NCBI GenBank assembly: GCA_964574215.1
Contig: CAZNLR010000005.1
Location: 85,004-149,003 of the forward strand
Direction of reading: 5' to 3'
Origin: GCA-2725625 sp964574215
Lineage (GTDB): Bacteria; Pseudomonadota; Alphaproteobacteria; Rhodospirillales; UBA2165
DNA length: 64,000 bases
Positions 43,410-52,068 of this stretch are shown here, in pieces (the stretch's first letter is position 1; the number at the start of each line of letters is the position of its first letter). Both the position numbers and the translations under genes were made by a program. The notes beneath the pieces were generated by a model. It did not search any database, was not told where the DNA came from, and saw only the letters and a program-made list of their open reading frames with translations.

Positions 43410-43990
43410 GCGAAGTATCTCTTGATAAGCTGCTAAGGGAGGTCCGGGCCTGCGACCATTGCACCGATCTCCCCCTGGGTCCCCGCCCCACCGTTCGCGC
43501 CCGGCCTTCGGCCCGCATCCTGATCATCGGCCAGGCCCCCGGCACCAAAGTGCATGAGACGGGCATCCCGTGGAACGATCCGTCCGGCGACCGGCTGCGG
43601 GACTGGATGAGCGTCGACCGGGAGACATTTTATGACGACAGTCGCATCGCCATCATGCCCATGGGCTTTTGTTATCCCGGCCGGTTGGCGCGCGGGGGCG
43701 ACAAACCGCCCCGCCCCGAATGCGCCCCGGCCTGGCATGAAAGGATTGCCGCCAAGCTGCCGCATATCGAGCTGACGTTATTAGTGGGCATGTATGCGCA
43801 GCAATATTATCTGGCCGATCGTCGGGCCAAGACCCTGACTGAAACGGTCCGTCGATGGCGGGAATATCTGCCCGATTTTCTGCCCACGCCCCACCCCTCC
43901 TGGCGCACCACGGCCTGGCTCAAAAAAAATCCCTGGTTTGAAGACGAAGTGCTGCTGGAGTTGAGACAGGGGGTGGCGAGGCTTTTGTAA
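43406..43990 (+). CDS. Uracil-DNA glycosylase superfamily protein
   Basis: A 194-residue protein of the UDG-like superfamily. ILIIGQAPGTKVHETGIPW corresponds to the motif-1 region, and TPHPSWR near 154-160 is the motif-2 His loop. CxxC (ACDHC, about residues 14-18) occurs near the N-terminus without the other cysteines of a 4Fe-4S family IV/V enzyme, so an iron-sulfur cluster is unlikely. This small group is annotated as UDG-like and may lack normal activity on uracil. It starts with GTG overlapping the sirtuin stop and ends before a strong bidirectional hairpin. Confidence 0.85.
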   Translation: MSEVSLDKLLREVRACDHCTDLPLGPRPTVRARPSARILIIGQAPGTKVHETGIPWNDPSGDRLRDWMSVDRETFYDDSRIAIMPMGFCYPGRLARGGDKPPRPECAPAWHERIAAKLPHIELTLLVGMYAQQYYLADRRAKTLTETVRRWREYLPDFLPTPHPSWRTTAWLKKNPWFEDEVLLELRQGVARLL

Positions 43991-44001
43991 AAAAAGTGAA
44001 T

Positions 44002-44057
44002 AAAGTGTACCAGGAATACTTTTTAAGAAATTTAGAAAAGTATTCCTGGTACACTTT
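44002..44057. terminator. 22-bp inverted repeat, bidirectional terminator
   Basis: Positions 44002-44023 and 44036-44057 are perfect reverse complements (22 bp) around a 12-nt loop. The arms run AAAGTGTACC...ATACTTTT and AAAAGTAT...TACACTTT. T-runs follow on both strands. The element sits between the convergent UDG-like gene (stop 43990) and Lon-like gene (stop 44061). Each arm is itself an imperfect palindrome with a GTACC-A-GG core. Confidence 0.87.
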
Positions 44058-44060
44058 TTA

Positions 44061-46562
44061 TTAGTTTCCCTTCCCGCCATTATTGTTCTTCGGCGGTTGG
44101 CGCAGTCTTTGAGCCTTTTTGGAGGTGGCGCGGAGTTTGATGGTGACGGACCGGTTGATGGAGCCTAGGGGATACTCACCTTTGCCGTCCGCCTCGCCCG
44201 CTTCCTGACCGGTAAGGATTTCAATTCCCTGGTCGATGGTTTCCACACCCCAAATGTTGAAATTGCCTTTGCGGCAGGCGTCAACCACGTCCTTGCGCAG
44301 CATCAGATGTTTGACGTTGGCCTGGGGGATCATCACGCCCTGGTCTCCGGTCAGACCCCGTGAGCTGCAGATATCGAAAAACCCTTCGATCTTTTCGTTG
44401 ACGCCGCCGATGGCCTGCACCCGTCCGTGCTGGTCGACCGAACCAGTCACGGCGATGGATTGTTTGAGGGGGATATCGGCGATGGCCGAAATGAGGGCGT
44501 AGAGCTCCGTCGATGAGGCGCTGTCCCCGTCGACGCCGCCATAGGATTGCTCGAACACAAGATTGGCGGACAGGGCCAGGGGCTGATCCTTGGCGTATTT
44601 GCTGGAGAGGTACGACGACAGGATCAAAACGCCCTTGGTGTGCAACGGACCGCCCAACGCCACCTCCCGTTCGATATCAACCACCGCGCCCTTGCCCAGG
44701 TGAACCCGGCAGGAAATGCGGGACGGTTTGCCAAATGAAAAATGGTCGAGCTGAAAAACCGCCAGCCCGTTTACTTCGCCGACCCGTTCGCCGTCCGTAT
44801 CGATGACGATGGTGTCCCGTTCGATCTGTTCCTGAAGCCGTTCGCGGATGCGGTCCGAGCGGTAGGTCTTGGCGTCGATGGCTTTTTGCACATGGGCCGC
44901 CTTGATGCTCTTTGAGTTTTTCTCGGCCGCCCAGTAGTCGGCCTCCCGCACCAGATCGACGATACTGCCCATGTGGGTGGACAGGCGTTCGGAATCGTCG
45001 GCCAATCTGGCGCCGTATTCCACCACCCGCGCCACCGCCTTGACGTCCAGCGGTTTAAGGTTTTCGTCCCGCCCCATACCGGCGATCAAACGGGCGTAGT
45101 AGAGGGCATTGTCCGGCGAGCGCTCCATCACCGTTTCGAAATCGGCCGCCACCTTGAACAATTTCCTGAATTCGGGATCGTGCCGCGTCAGCAGATAATA
45201 CAGGTCCGGCTCGCCCAGCAGGATCACCTTGACCTTAAGGGGAATGGGCTCAGGGTCCAGCGAAATGGTGGTGGCCAATCCATAAGAATCGGCAGGCGAT
45301 TCATAACGGATTTTCTTGGTGATCAGCGCCTGTTTTAAGGTTTCCCAGGCGAAGGGCTGCATCAATAATTTTCTGGCGTCCAACACCAAATATCCGCCGT
45401 TGGCGGCATGCAGGGCGCCCGGTTTGATCATGGTGAAATCGGTCACCAGGGTGCCCATCTGGGCCAGATGTTCGATCCGCCCCACCAGATGGGGCTGGGT
45501 AGGATTTTCCTCCTCGACAACCGGCGCCCCCAGAGAGGTGCAGTCGGCGGACACCCCGGCATTTTCATCACCGGACTCGCCCGGATTGCAATTGTCGACG
45601 ATCACGTTGACCTGGTAGCGCCGCAAGGGCGAGGCGTCACCCGATCCGGATTTGAACAGAGCGCCAAGACCTTGCGGCTCGGTCATCTCGTCGGGCAGGA
45701 AATCCCGGGCATTGTGGACGATATCCTGATGGACTTCCTCCAGATAAGAGCGAACGTCCAGGATATCCTTGTACTTGACCTTCAATCCGCCGATCAGGTG
45801 GCGGACGACAAATTCGGTCGCCTGGCGGCCAAGCTCGCGTACCTTTTCCCGGTGTTCCTTCTCCCACTCCGGAACGCGGTTGAGGGTGTCCTGTACTTTT
45901 TCCTGAATTTCCTCCATGGCCTCGGTACGTTCCTGTTGCTCTTTCTCCGGCAACTTCTGAAAGATTTCGGGCTTGAGGACTTCGCCGTTTTGCAGCGGCA
46001 TGACGGCGAGACCGGTCTGGGTGCGGATGACCGCCACATTTTTCTCCGCTGCCTCATCCTGAATGCCGGTGAGGGATTCCTCGTGACTTTTCTTAAATTC
46101 CTCTTCCAGGCTTTGCCGCCGGTTGCGGTAGTCGTCGGCCTCGAACGCCGCCGGTATGGCCGCCAGCAACTCTTCGATCAATTGGCGCATGTCCTCCGCC
46201 AACGGACGGCCCAAACCGGCGGGCAGTTTCAGGGCCTTGGGCTTGTGGGATTCGTGAAAATTATGGATGTAGCACCAATCGTCGGGGACCGGCTGCTCCT
46301 TGGATTTGAGTTCAAGGAAATTGCGGACCAGGCTGGTTTTGCCCGTTCCCTGGGGCCCGAAGGCGAATAGATTATAGCCCTCTCTTTCCATGCCAATGGC
46401 GAAACGCACCGATTCGACGGCTCTGTCCTGGCCGATAAATTCATTGAGAGGCTCGAGACCAGCCGTGGTCTTGAAATCGAACTGCGACGTGTCACATTCG
46501 GTGTAGAGTTTATCCGCCGGCAATGGTTTGTGAAGGGGGCGGTGTTGAACGTTCTTCGGCAT
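44061..46562 (-). CDS. Lon-like ATP-dependent protease (AAA + Lon_C, LonB/LonC type)
   Basis: An 833-residue protein from the ATG at 46562, which has GGAGGAG eight bases upstream; the frame is open 16 codons further but without a ribosome site. An N-terminal zinc-free domain precedes the Walker A motif GPQGTGKT (69-76). A long helical insertion rich in Glu/Lys (about 150-280) separates the AAA halves. The protease domain has the Ser-Lys dyad S681 (GDSAS) and K724 (NEKIEG), 43 residues apart as in E. coli Lon. It lacks the Lon N-terminal substrate domain, so it belongs to the Lon-like group known for targeted proteolysis. The C-terminal tail is basic and Asn/Gly-rich. Confidence 0.92.
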   Translation of the reverse strand: MPKNVQHRPLHKPLPADKLYTECDTSQFDFKTTAGLEPLNEFIGQDRAVESVRFAIGMEREGYNLFAFGPQGTGKTSLVRNFLELKSKEQPVPDDWCYIHNFHESHKPKALKLPAGLGRPLAEDMRQLIEELLAAIPAAFEADDYRNRRQSLEEEFKKSHEESLTGIQDEAAEKNVAVIRTQTGLAVMPLQNGEVLKPEIFQKLPEKEQQERTEAMEEIQEKVQDTLNRVPEWEKEHREKVRELGRQATEFVVRHLIGGLKVKYKDILDVRSYLEEVHQDIVHNARDFLPDEMTEPQGLGALFKSGSGDASPLRRYQVNVIVDNCNPGESGDENAGVSADCTSLGAPVVEEENPTQPHLVGRIEHLAQMGTLVTDFTMIKPGALHAANGGYLVLDARKLLMQPFAWETLKQALITKKIRYESPADSYGLATTISLDPEPIPLKVKVILLGEPDLYYLLTRHDPEFRKLFKVAADFETVMERSPDNALYYARLIAGMGRDENLKPLDVKAVARVVEYGARLADDSERLSTHMGSIVDLVREADYWAAEKNSKSIKAAHVQKAIDAKTYRSDRIRERLQEQIERDTIVIDTDGERVGEVNGLAVFQLDHFSFGKPSRISCRVHLGKGAVVDIEREVALGGPLHTKGVLILSSYLSSKYAKDQPLALSANLVFEQSYGGVDGDSASSTELYALISAIADIPLKQSIAVTGSVDQHGRVQAIGGVNEKIEGFFDICSSRGLTGDQGVMIPQANVKHLMLRKDVVDACRKGNFNIWGVETIDQGIEILTGQEAGEADGKGEYPLGSINRSVTIKLRATSKKAQRLRQPPKNNNGGKGN

Positions 46563-46625
46563 CCGGTCGGCTCCTCCATTCTGGCTGGCAACGATTGTTA
46601 CCCGAGCCACCTGTTATGGCAAGGA

Positions 46626-47528
46626 TTAGGCGATAAAACCCTTGTTGCCATCCGACTTGGCGGCGACGGATTCCCGATGAGCGATATAGATGGTGGCGCT
46701 GCCGATCACACAGCCGCCGATCCAGGTCCAGATATCGGGCACCTCGCCGAACAGAATAAAGGCGGCGATGGCGACGAAGATCAACCTGATATAATCGAAC
46801 GGTAAAACCGCCGAGGTATCGGCGACGGCGAACGCCCTTGTATAGGCGAGATGCCCGAAGGTGGCCATGGCGCCGACGCCGACCAGCCACAGCCACCCCT
46901 CGAAGGACGGCCACACCCAGACGAACGCTGCCGGTATCAAAGAGATCGGAGTTGCCAGAATGCCCGTATAGAGAACGATGGTATTGGGTGAATCGGTGCG
47001 GCTCAGGACTTTGACGAACAGCGCCGATCCGGCAATAAACAACGCCCCGAAAACGGCAAACAGCGCTGGTGCGGTGATGACCGAAAAGCCCGGCCGTAAA
47101 ATAATCAGCGTTCCCATAAACCCGATAAAGAGTGCGACCCAGCGACGCGCCCGCACGGTTTCACTGAGAAACAGAACCGCGCCCAAAGTGGCGAACAACG
47201 GTGTCGTGAAACCCAGCGCCGTTGCCTCTGCCAACGGCATGAGAGCCATGGCGGCGAACCAGCACAAAGCGCCCATGAAACTGCAGGAGGAGCGCGCCAC
47301 GTAAAATTTCAGATTGTTGGTCTTTAAGCCTCGGTAGCCGATGCGGAGAAGCCAGGGCAGCATGATGATCAGATTTATAAAATAGCGGAAAAAGACGACT
47401 TCCAGGATATGGACTTCCCGTGACGCCATACGGATCATAATGCTGAGAATGGTGAAAAATACGCCCGCCAGCACCATCCAAAGCGCGCCCCGCAGACTGC
47501 CGGGGAGTCGCATCCAAGCCGCCTGCAT
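46626..47528 (-). CDS. EamA/DMT-family transporter (second of a tandem pair)
   Basis: A 300-residue, ten-helix transporter of the drug/metabolite superfamily with two EamA repeats (about residues 10-145 and 155-285). Signatures include IRMASREVHILEVVFFRYF and LPLAEATALGFTTPLFATLG in repeat 1, and DTSAVLPFDYIRLIFVAIAAF in repeat 2. It is closely related to the gene upstream, whose stop overlaps its ATG by one base (TAATG). Substrate unknown; the family exports amino acids, nucleosides or other metabolites. Confidence 0.92.
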   Translation of the reverse strand: MQAAWMRLPGSLRGALWMVLAGVFFTILSIMIRMASREVHILEVVFFRYFINLIIMLPWLLRIGYRGLKTNNLKFYVARSSCSFMGALCWFAAMALMPLAEATALGFTTPLFATLGAVLFLSETVRARRWVALFIGFMGTLIILRPGFSVITAPALFAVFGALFIAGSALFVKVLSRTDSPNTIVLYTGILATPISLIPAAFVWVWPSFEGWLWLVGVGAMATFGHLAYTRAFAVADTSAVLPFDYIRLIFVAIAAFILFGEVPDIWTWIGGCVIGSATIYIAHRESVAAKSDGNKGFIA

Positions 47529-48457
47529 TATCTCATCTCTCCACCGGACGGACCGGCCACAGCGGATTTGGCGGCGACGGCTTCGCGGCGGGCGATATAA
47601 ATTGTGGAGCCGAAAATGACGGCGCCGCCGACCCAGGTATAGAGATCGGGGACTTCATCAAAGAATATGAAAGCAAGGGTGGCGACAAATAGAAGGCGGC
47701 TGTAGTCGAACGGCAGCATCGCCGATGCGTCTGCCGCGGCCATGGCGCGGTTAAAGAATATGTGTCCGCCGGTGGCTGAGAATCCGACCATCACCAGCCA
47801 CATCCAGGTTTCAGCGCTCGGCCATTGCCAGACGAAAAGAGCCGGACCCAAAGAGACCGGCGTAATCAACGCCACCATCATCAGCACCATGGTGTTGGGC
47901 GATTCCGTCCTGGTCAGCATTTTGACGACGATGAAGGAACAAGCGACAAATACCGCGCCGGCGATCATATATATGGCGGGGAGCGTGATGACCTCTACGC
48001 CCGGCCTGAGAATGATCAGCGTACCGGCAAAACCGATTAAGACGGCTGCCCAGCGCCGCAAGCGCACCGTTTCCTGCAATACCAGGGCGGCGCCGATGGT
48101 AGCAAACAGGGGTGCGGTGAATCCCAGCGATGTGGCTTCGGCCAGGGGCATCAGGGAAACGCCGGTGAACCAGAAAAACATGGATATCAGTCCGAGGCTC
48201 GCTCGGGTGACGTGGAGGCCGAACACCTCCGTCCGCAGTCCGGTAAATCCAATTTTCCAAAGCCAGGGCAGCATGAACATTAAGTTGAAAAAATTGCGGA
48301 AAAAGACAATTTCGAAACTATGGACTTCGCGGGCCGACATTCTGATGGAAATTCCCAGGCTGGCAAAAAAAAGCGCCGAAATCAGCATCCAGACTCCCCC
48401 CCGGATGGTCGGGTTCAAATTCCCCCAGTTACTTTTTATCGTTTCGATTGAATTCAT
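47528..48457 (-). CDS. EamA/DMT-family transporter (first of a tandem pair)
   Basis: A 309-residue DMT transporter with ten predicted helices and two EamA repeats. It shares most motifs with its downstream neighbour: SAREVHSFEIVFFRNF, LMPLAEATSLGFTAPLFATI and DASAMLPFDYSRLLFVATLA. The pair therefore arose by tandem duplication and may form a heterodimer, as some two-gene DMT systems do. It is divergent from acetoacetyl-CoA synthetase with a 145-bp intergenic region. Confidence 0.92.
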   Translation of the reverse strand: MNSIETIKSNWGNLNPTIRGGVWMLISALFFASLGISIRMSAREVHSFEIVFFRNFFNLMFMLPWLWKIGFTGLRTEVFGLHVTRASLGLISMFFWFTGVSLMPLAEATSLGFTAPLFATIGAALVLQETVRLRRWAAVLIGFAGTLIILRPGVEVITLPAIYMIAGAVFVACSFIVVKMLTRTESPNTMVLMMVALITPVSLGPALFVWQWPSAETWMWLVMVGFSATGGHIFFNRAMAAADASAMLPFDYSRLLFVATLAFIFFDEVPDLYTWVGGAVIFGSTIYIARREAVAAKSAVAGPSGGEMR

Positions 48458-48602
48458 CGACCAGCTATAGGCTACCGCAGCGGACGAAGCCAGCCGATTG
48501 TCGGGTTATGGATTTTTTATCAATAGGCCTTTGGCAAGGCGCATTACAGTCCCTATAATCCCGCCGCAAAGAACACAACTTGGCAAGACACAGTGAGGAA
48601 CC

Positions 48603-50594
48603 GTGACCGATTCTCAGGATATCCCCCAGGAAAATTCCCAGGACCGCATTATGTGGACCCCGTCCGACAACCGCATCCGCCAAACCAATATTACCGCCTT
48701 GATCGAGCAGGTGGAGGAGGACTGGAACGTCAATATCGGCGACCATAAAGGCCTCTATGAATACTCCATCACGGAAATGGAAAGGTTCTGGCAATCAATG
48801 GTGGATTTCGCCGGGCTGACGGCCGAAACCTGGGGTAAGACGGTTCTGGCGAACCACGATCAAATGCCCGGCGCGGTGTGGTTTCCCGACGCCAGGCTGA
48901 ACTACGCCGAGAATTTGCTGCGCAGCCGGGAGGACACGGATGCGATCGTCTTTTGGGGTGAAGACCAGGTGCGTACCCGGTTTTCCCACAAGGAACTTTA
49001 TGACGCCGTCTCCCGTCTCGCCCAGGCCATGCGGGCCGCTGGGTTAACGGAGGGTGACCGGGTCGGCGGCTATATGCCCAACATGCCGGAAACCATCATT
49101 GCCATGCTGGCCGCTTCCAGTATCGGCGCCATCTGGTCATCGTGCTCGCCCGACTTCGGTGTGCAAGGGGTGCTCGACCGGTTCGGCCAGATTGAACCCA
49201 AACTGGTGATTGCCTGTGACGGCTATTTCTACAACGGCAAGTCCCACGATTCCCTGGAGAAAATTTCCGATATTTTAACGCAGCTGCCGTCGGTGGAGAC
49301 GACGATCATCGTTCCCTATACACGCAGTAATCCGCCACTTGACGGAATCTCCACCGCCGTTCTGCTGCCCGACTTCACCGCTCCGTTCGAACCGGCCGAC
49401 ATCGAATTCACCCGCCTGCCCTTCAACCATCCCCTTTATATCATGTATTCGTCGGGCACCACCGGCGCGCCCAAATGCATTGTCCATGGCGCCGGCGGCA
49501 CGCTGTTGAAGCATGTGTCGGAACATTTGCTCCATTGCGACGAAAAGCCCGGCGACCGGGTATTTTATTTCACCACCTGCGGCTGGATGATGTGGAATTG
49601 GCTGGTGACGGCCCTGGCGTGTCAGGCGACGCTGCTGCTTTATGACGGCTCACCCTTCTATCCCGACGGTAATGTGTTGTTCGACTATGCCGATGCGGAA
49701 AACATGACCTTGTTCGGCACCTCGGCCAAGTATATCGACGCGGTGAAAAAGGCCGGGTTGGCGCCGGGCGAGACCCATAAACTGGATAGCCTCAAGGCCA
49801 TGACCTCCACGGGCTCGCCCCTGGTGCCGGAGAGCTTTGATTTCGTCTATGAGAAAATCAAGGAGGATTTGCATCTGGCCTCCATTTCCGGCGGCACCGA
49901 TATCATTGGCTGTTTCGTGCTGGGCAATCCGGCGGCACCGGTGCGGCGGGGCGAAATCCAGACGAGAGCCTTCGGCCTGGCGGTGGATGTGTTCGATCAC
50001 CAAGGGAACGCCATCAGGGGCGAGGCCGGCGATCTGGTCTGCACCCAGCCCTTTCCCTCCATGCCCATCTATTTCTGGAACGACGAGGACGGCGCCAAGT
50101 ATAAGGGCGCCTATTTCGAGGAATATCCCAACGTCTGGTGCCATGGCGACTGGGTGGAACTGACCCGGCACGACGGCATGATCATCTACGGGCGGTCCGA
50201 CGCCACCCTCAATCCGGGGGGAGTGCGGATCGGTACAGCGGAAATCTACCGCCAGGTGGAGCAATTTGACGAAGTGATCGAAGGCCTTTGCATCGGCCAG
50301 CAATGGGACGACGATACGCGGGTGGTGCTGTTCGTGGTGATGCGCGAGGGCCATGATCTGACCGACGATCTCATTGCCGCCATGCGGAAACGGATCAAGG
50401 AAAACTGTTCACCCCGTCATGTGCCGGCCAAGGTCATCGCCACCCCCGATATTCCCCGCACCAAATCGGGCAAGATCACCGAACTGGCGGTGCGCGACAT
50501 CATCCACGGACGCCCGGTAAAAAACGCCGAAGCCCTGGCCAACGCCGACGCCCTCAAGTTTTTCGAAGATTTGCCGGAGCTGCAGACCGATTAG
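48603..50594 (+). CDS. Acetoacetyl-CoA synthetase
   Basis: A 663-residue ANL enzyme that activates acetoacetate to acetoacetyl-CoA. It has the P-loop YSSGTTGAPKCIVHG, the TTCGWMMWNWLVTAL segment characteristic of the acetoacetate group, the GGTDIIGCF motif and the catalytic lysine K624 in RTKSGK. Length and these motifs separate it from acetyl-CoA synthetase. It supports growth on ketone bodies or re-use of acetoacetate from poly-3-hydroxybutyrate. It starts with GTG after GAGG and is followed by a hairpin. Confidence 0.95.
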   Translation: MTDSQDIPQENSQDRIMWTPSDNRIRQTNITALIEQVEEDWNVNIGDHKGLYEYSITEMERFWQSMVDFAGLTAETWGKTVLANHDQMPGAVWFPDARLNYAENLLRSREDTDAIVFWGEDQVRTRFSHKELYDAVSRLAQAMRAAGLTEGDRVGGYMPNMPETIIAMLAASSIGAIWSSCSPDFGVQGVLDRFGQIEPKLVIACDGYFYNGKSHDSLEKISDILTQLPSVETTIIVPYTRSNPPLDGISTAVLLPDFTAPFEPADIEFTRLPFNHPLYIMYSSGTTGAPKCIVHGAGGTLLKHVSEHLLHCDEKPGDRVFYFTTCGWMMWNWLVTALACQATLLLYDGSPFYPDGNVLFDYADAENMTLFGTSAKYIDAVKKAGLAPGETHKLDSLKAMTSTGSPLVPESFDFVYEKIKEDLHLASISGGTDIIGCFVLGNPAAPVRRGEIQTRAFGLAVDVFDHQGNAIRGEAGDLVCTQPFPSMPIYFWNDEDGAKYKGAYFEEYPNVWCHGDWVELTRHDGMIIYGRSDATLNPGGVRIGTAEIYRQVEQFDEVIEGLCIGQQWDDDTRVVLFVVMREGHDLTDDLIAAMRKRIKENCSPRHVPAKVIATPDIPRTKSGKITELAVRDIIHGRPVKNAEALANADALKFFEDLPELQTD

Positions 50595-50603
50595 TTTTTT
50601 AAA

Positions 50604-50618
50604 AGGTGATTGTCACCT
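50604..50618. terminator. Small hairpin after acetoacetyl-CoA synthetase
   Basis: AGGTGA (50604-50609) pairs with TCACCT (50613-50618) around TTG, ten bases after the stop. It is flanked by a T-run upstream and ATTAAAG downstream, so as a + strand terminator it is weak. It resembles the other AAGGTG...CACCTT palindromes in the window. Confidence 0.45.
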
Positions 50619-50643
50619 ATTAAAGATGAACGCGTGTGAATTA

Positions 50644-50656
50644 ATCGACAGTCGAT
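50644..50656. promoter_or_regulatory. Palindrome upstream of the MFS gene (possible operator)
   Basis: ATCGACAGTCGAT is a perfect 6+1+6 palindrome, 113 bp before the MFS start, in an AT-rich leader. Its size and position suit a regulator-binding site, but no promoter boxes are clear. Confidence 0.35.
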
Positions 50657-50768
50657 AAATTAACCATTTGGCGGTGATCAACTTTTTGTGGGGGGTTTGC
50701 CAATGGTCTCATCGCGGGATAAGGTCTGCCCGGTCAAGGGGGACGATTAATTGCATTAGGAGGCGCGT

Positions 50769-51977
50769 GTGACCCGGAAAGCCTATATTATCGTCTTTAC
50801 CGCCAGTCTGGTCCTGCTGCTTTCCATGGGCATGCGCCAAAGCTTCGGCCTGTTCCAGACGCCCATCGCCCAAAGCTTCGGGATCGGCATCACCGCCTTT
50901 TCCCTGTCCCTGGCCATTCAGAATTTGCTGTGGGGCCTGTCCCAGCCGTTTATTGGCGCCATATCCGATAAGTTCGGGTCGGGCCGGGTGATTGCCGTCG
51001 CCGGCGTCTTTCAAGTGCTCGGGCTGTTGATGCTGGCCAATGCCAGTGAGATTTGGGAGCTCCATGTCAGCACCGGTATAATTCTGGGTATTTCCGGGTC
51101 CGGCACCACTTGGGCGGTGATGCTGTCGGTGATCGCACGCAACGTCCCGGAACACCGGCGGACCTTTTTCTTCGGCGTGGGCTCGTCCATCGGTACCGGC
51201 GGACAAATCCTAATTGCCCCCCTCAACCAGGTTTCCATCAATGCGTTCGGCTGGGTCAATGCCCTGACCATCCTGGCCATTATGATCGGCATCATCGTGC
51301 CGCTGGCTTTCCTGCTCAAGGGCAAGTCGGGCGAAGGGGCCGCCGCCGGCAAGGAACAGGCGGAGAGCTTGTTGAAGACCCTGGATAATGCGCGTCGCCA
51401 TTCCGGCTACCTGTTTTTGACGGCCGGGTTTTTTGTCTGCGGGTTTCAGGTCATGTTCATCATGGCGCATTTGCCAAATTATCTCCTGACCCTCGACATG
51501 CCGGCCTGGCTGCCCGGGACGGCCATCAGCACCATCGGCGTCACCAATCTGGCGGGCACCTTTCTGTTCGGCTGGCTGGGTGACCGTTACTCGAAGAAAT
51601 ATCTGCTCAGCACCCTCTATTTTCTGCGCGCTGTGGCCTTTGCCATTTTCCTCATGGTGCCGATCTCGACCACGTCGGTTTTGGTCTTCTGTTTCGCCAT
51701 CGGGTTCTTGTGGTTGGCAACGGTACCCTTGACCAACGCCCTGGTAGGCCAGCTGTTCGGCCTCCGCTATTTGGCCACATTGGCGGGGGTGGTTTTCGCC
51801 AGCCACCAGTTGGGATCGTTTTCGTCCATCTGGCTGGGCGGCCGCCTGTTCGACGCCACCGGCTCCTACGATCTGGTCTGGCAGATCGCCATCGTGCTGG
51901 GCATCGTTGCCGCCCTCCTGCACATGCCCATCAAAGAAACGCCTCTGCAGCCCTCCGAAGCGCCGGCTGCCGAATAA
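50769..51977 (+). CDS. MFS transporter (monocarboxylate/oxalate-formate type)
   Basis: A 402-residue major-facilitator protein with twelve hydrophobic helices. It resembles the OFA/monocarboxylate group: RQSFGLFQTPIAQSFGI at the first loop, QPFIGAISDKFGSGRVI as the motif-A loop, and SGSGTTWAVMLSVIARNVP in helix 4-5. A second motif-A-like loop, FGWLGDRYSKK, begins the C-terminal half. The start is GTG with AGGAGG at 50758-50763 and a 5-nt spacer. It precedes the TetR-GNAT gene by 91 bp in the same direction; the neighbouring acetoacetyl-CoA synthetase makes a small carboxylate a plausible substrate. Confidence 0.9.
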   Translation: MTRKAYIIVFTASLVLLLSMGMRQSFGLFQTPIAQSFGIGITAFSLSLAIQNLLWGLSQPFIGAISDKFGSGRVIAVAGVFQVLGLLMLANASEIWELHVSTGIILGISGSGTTWAVMLSVIARNVPEHRRTFFFGVGSSIGTGGQILIAPLNQVSINAFGWVNALTILAIMIGIIVPLAFLLKGKSGEGAAAGKEQAESLLKTLDNARRHSGYLFLTAGFFVCGFQVMFIMAHLPNYLLTLDMPAWLPGTAISTIGVTNLAGTFLFGWLGDRYSKKYLLSTLYFLRAVAFAIFLMVPISTTSVLVFCFAIGFLWLATVPLTNALVGQLFGLRYLATLAGVVFASHQLGSFSSIWLGGRLFDATGSYDLVWQIAIVLGIVAALLHMPIKETPLQPSEAPAAE

Positions 51978-52034
51978 GCGAATCTAATAAATTAATATAA
52001 CTGATTGATATTCAGTTATTATTTTCATTAAACT

Positions 52035-52052
52035 AGACGAAACGTCTCGTTT
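52035..52052. promoter_or_regulatory. Overlapping inverted repeats, probable TetR-family operator
   Basis: AGACG-AAA-CGTCT (52035-52047) and AAACG-TCT-CGTTT (52040-52052) overlap by eight bases, 17 bp before the TetR-GNAT ATG. Two overlapping dyads at this place are typical of self-repressing TetR regulators. Confidence 0.65.
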
Positions 52053-52068
52053 TGTTTACAATCTGTAG

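Noticed and set aside
45408..46370. A 320-codon + strand open frame opposite the Lon-like protease
   Set aside because: It has no recognisable domain and is antisense to the AAA region of a well-supported protease.
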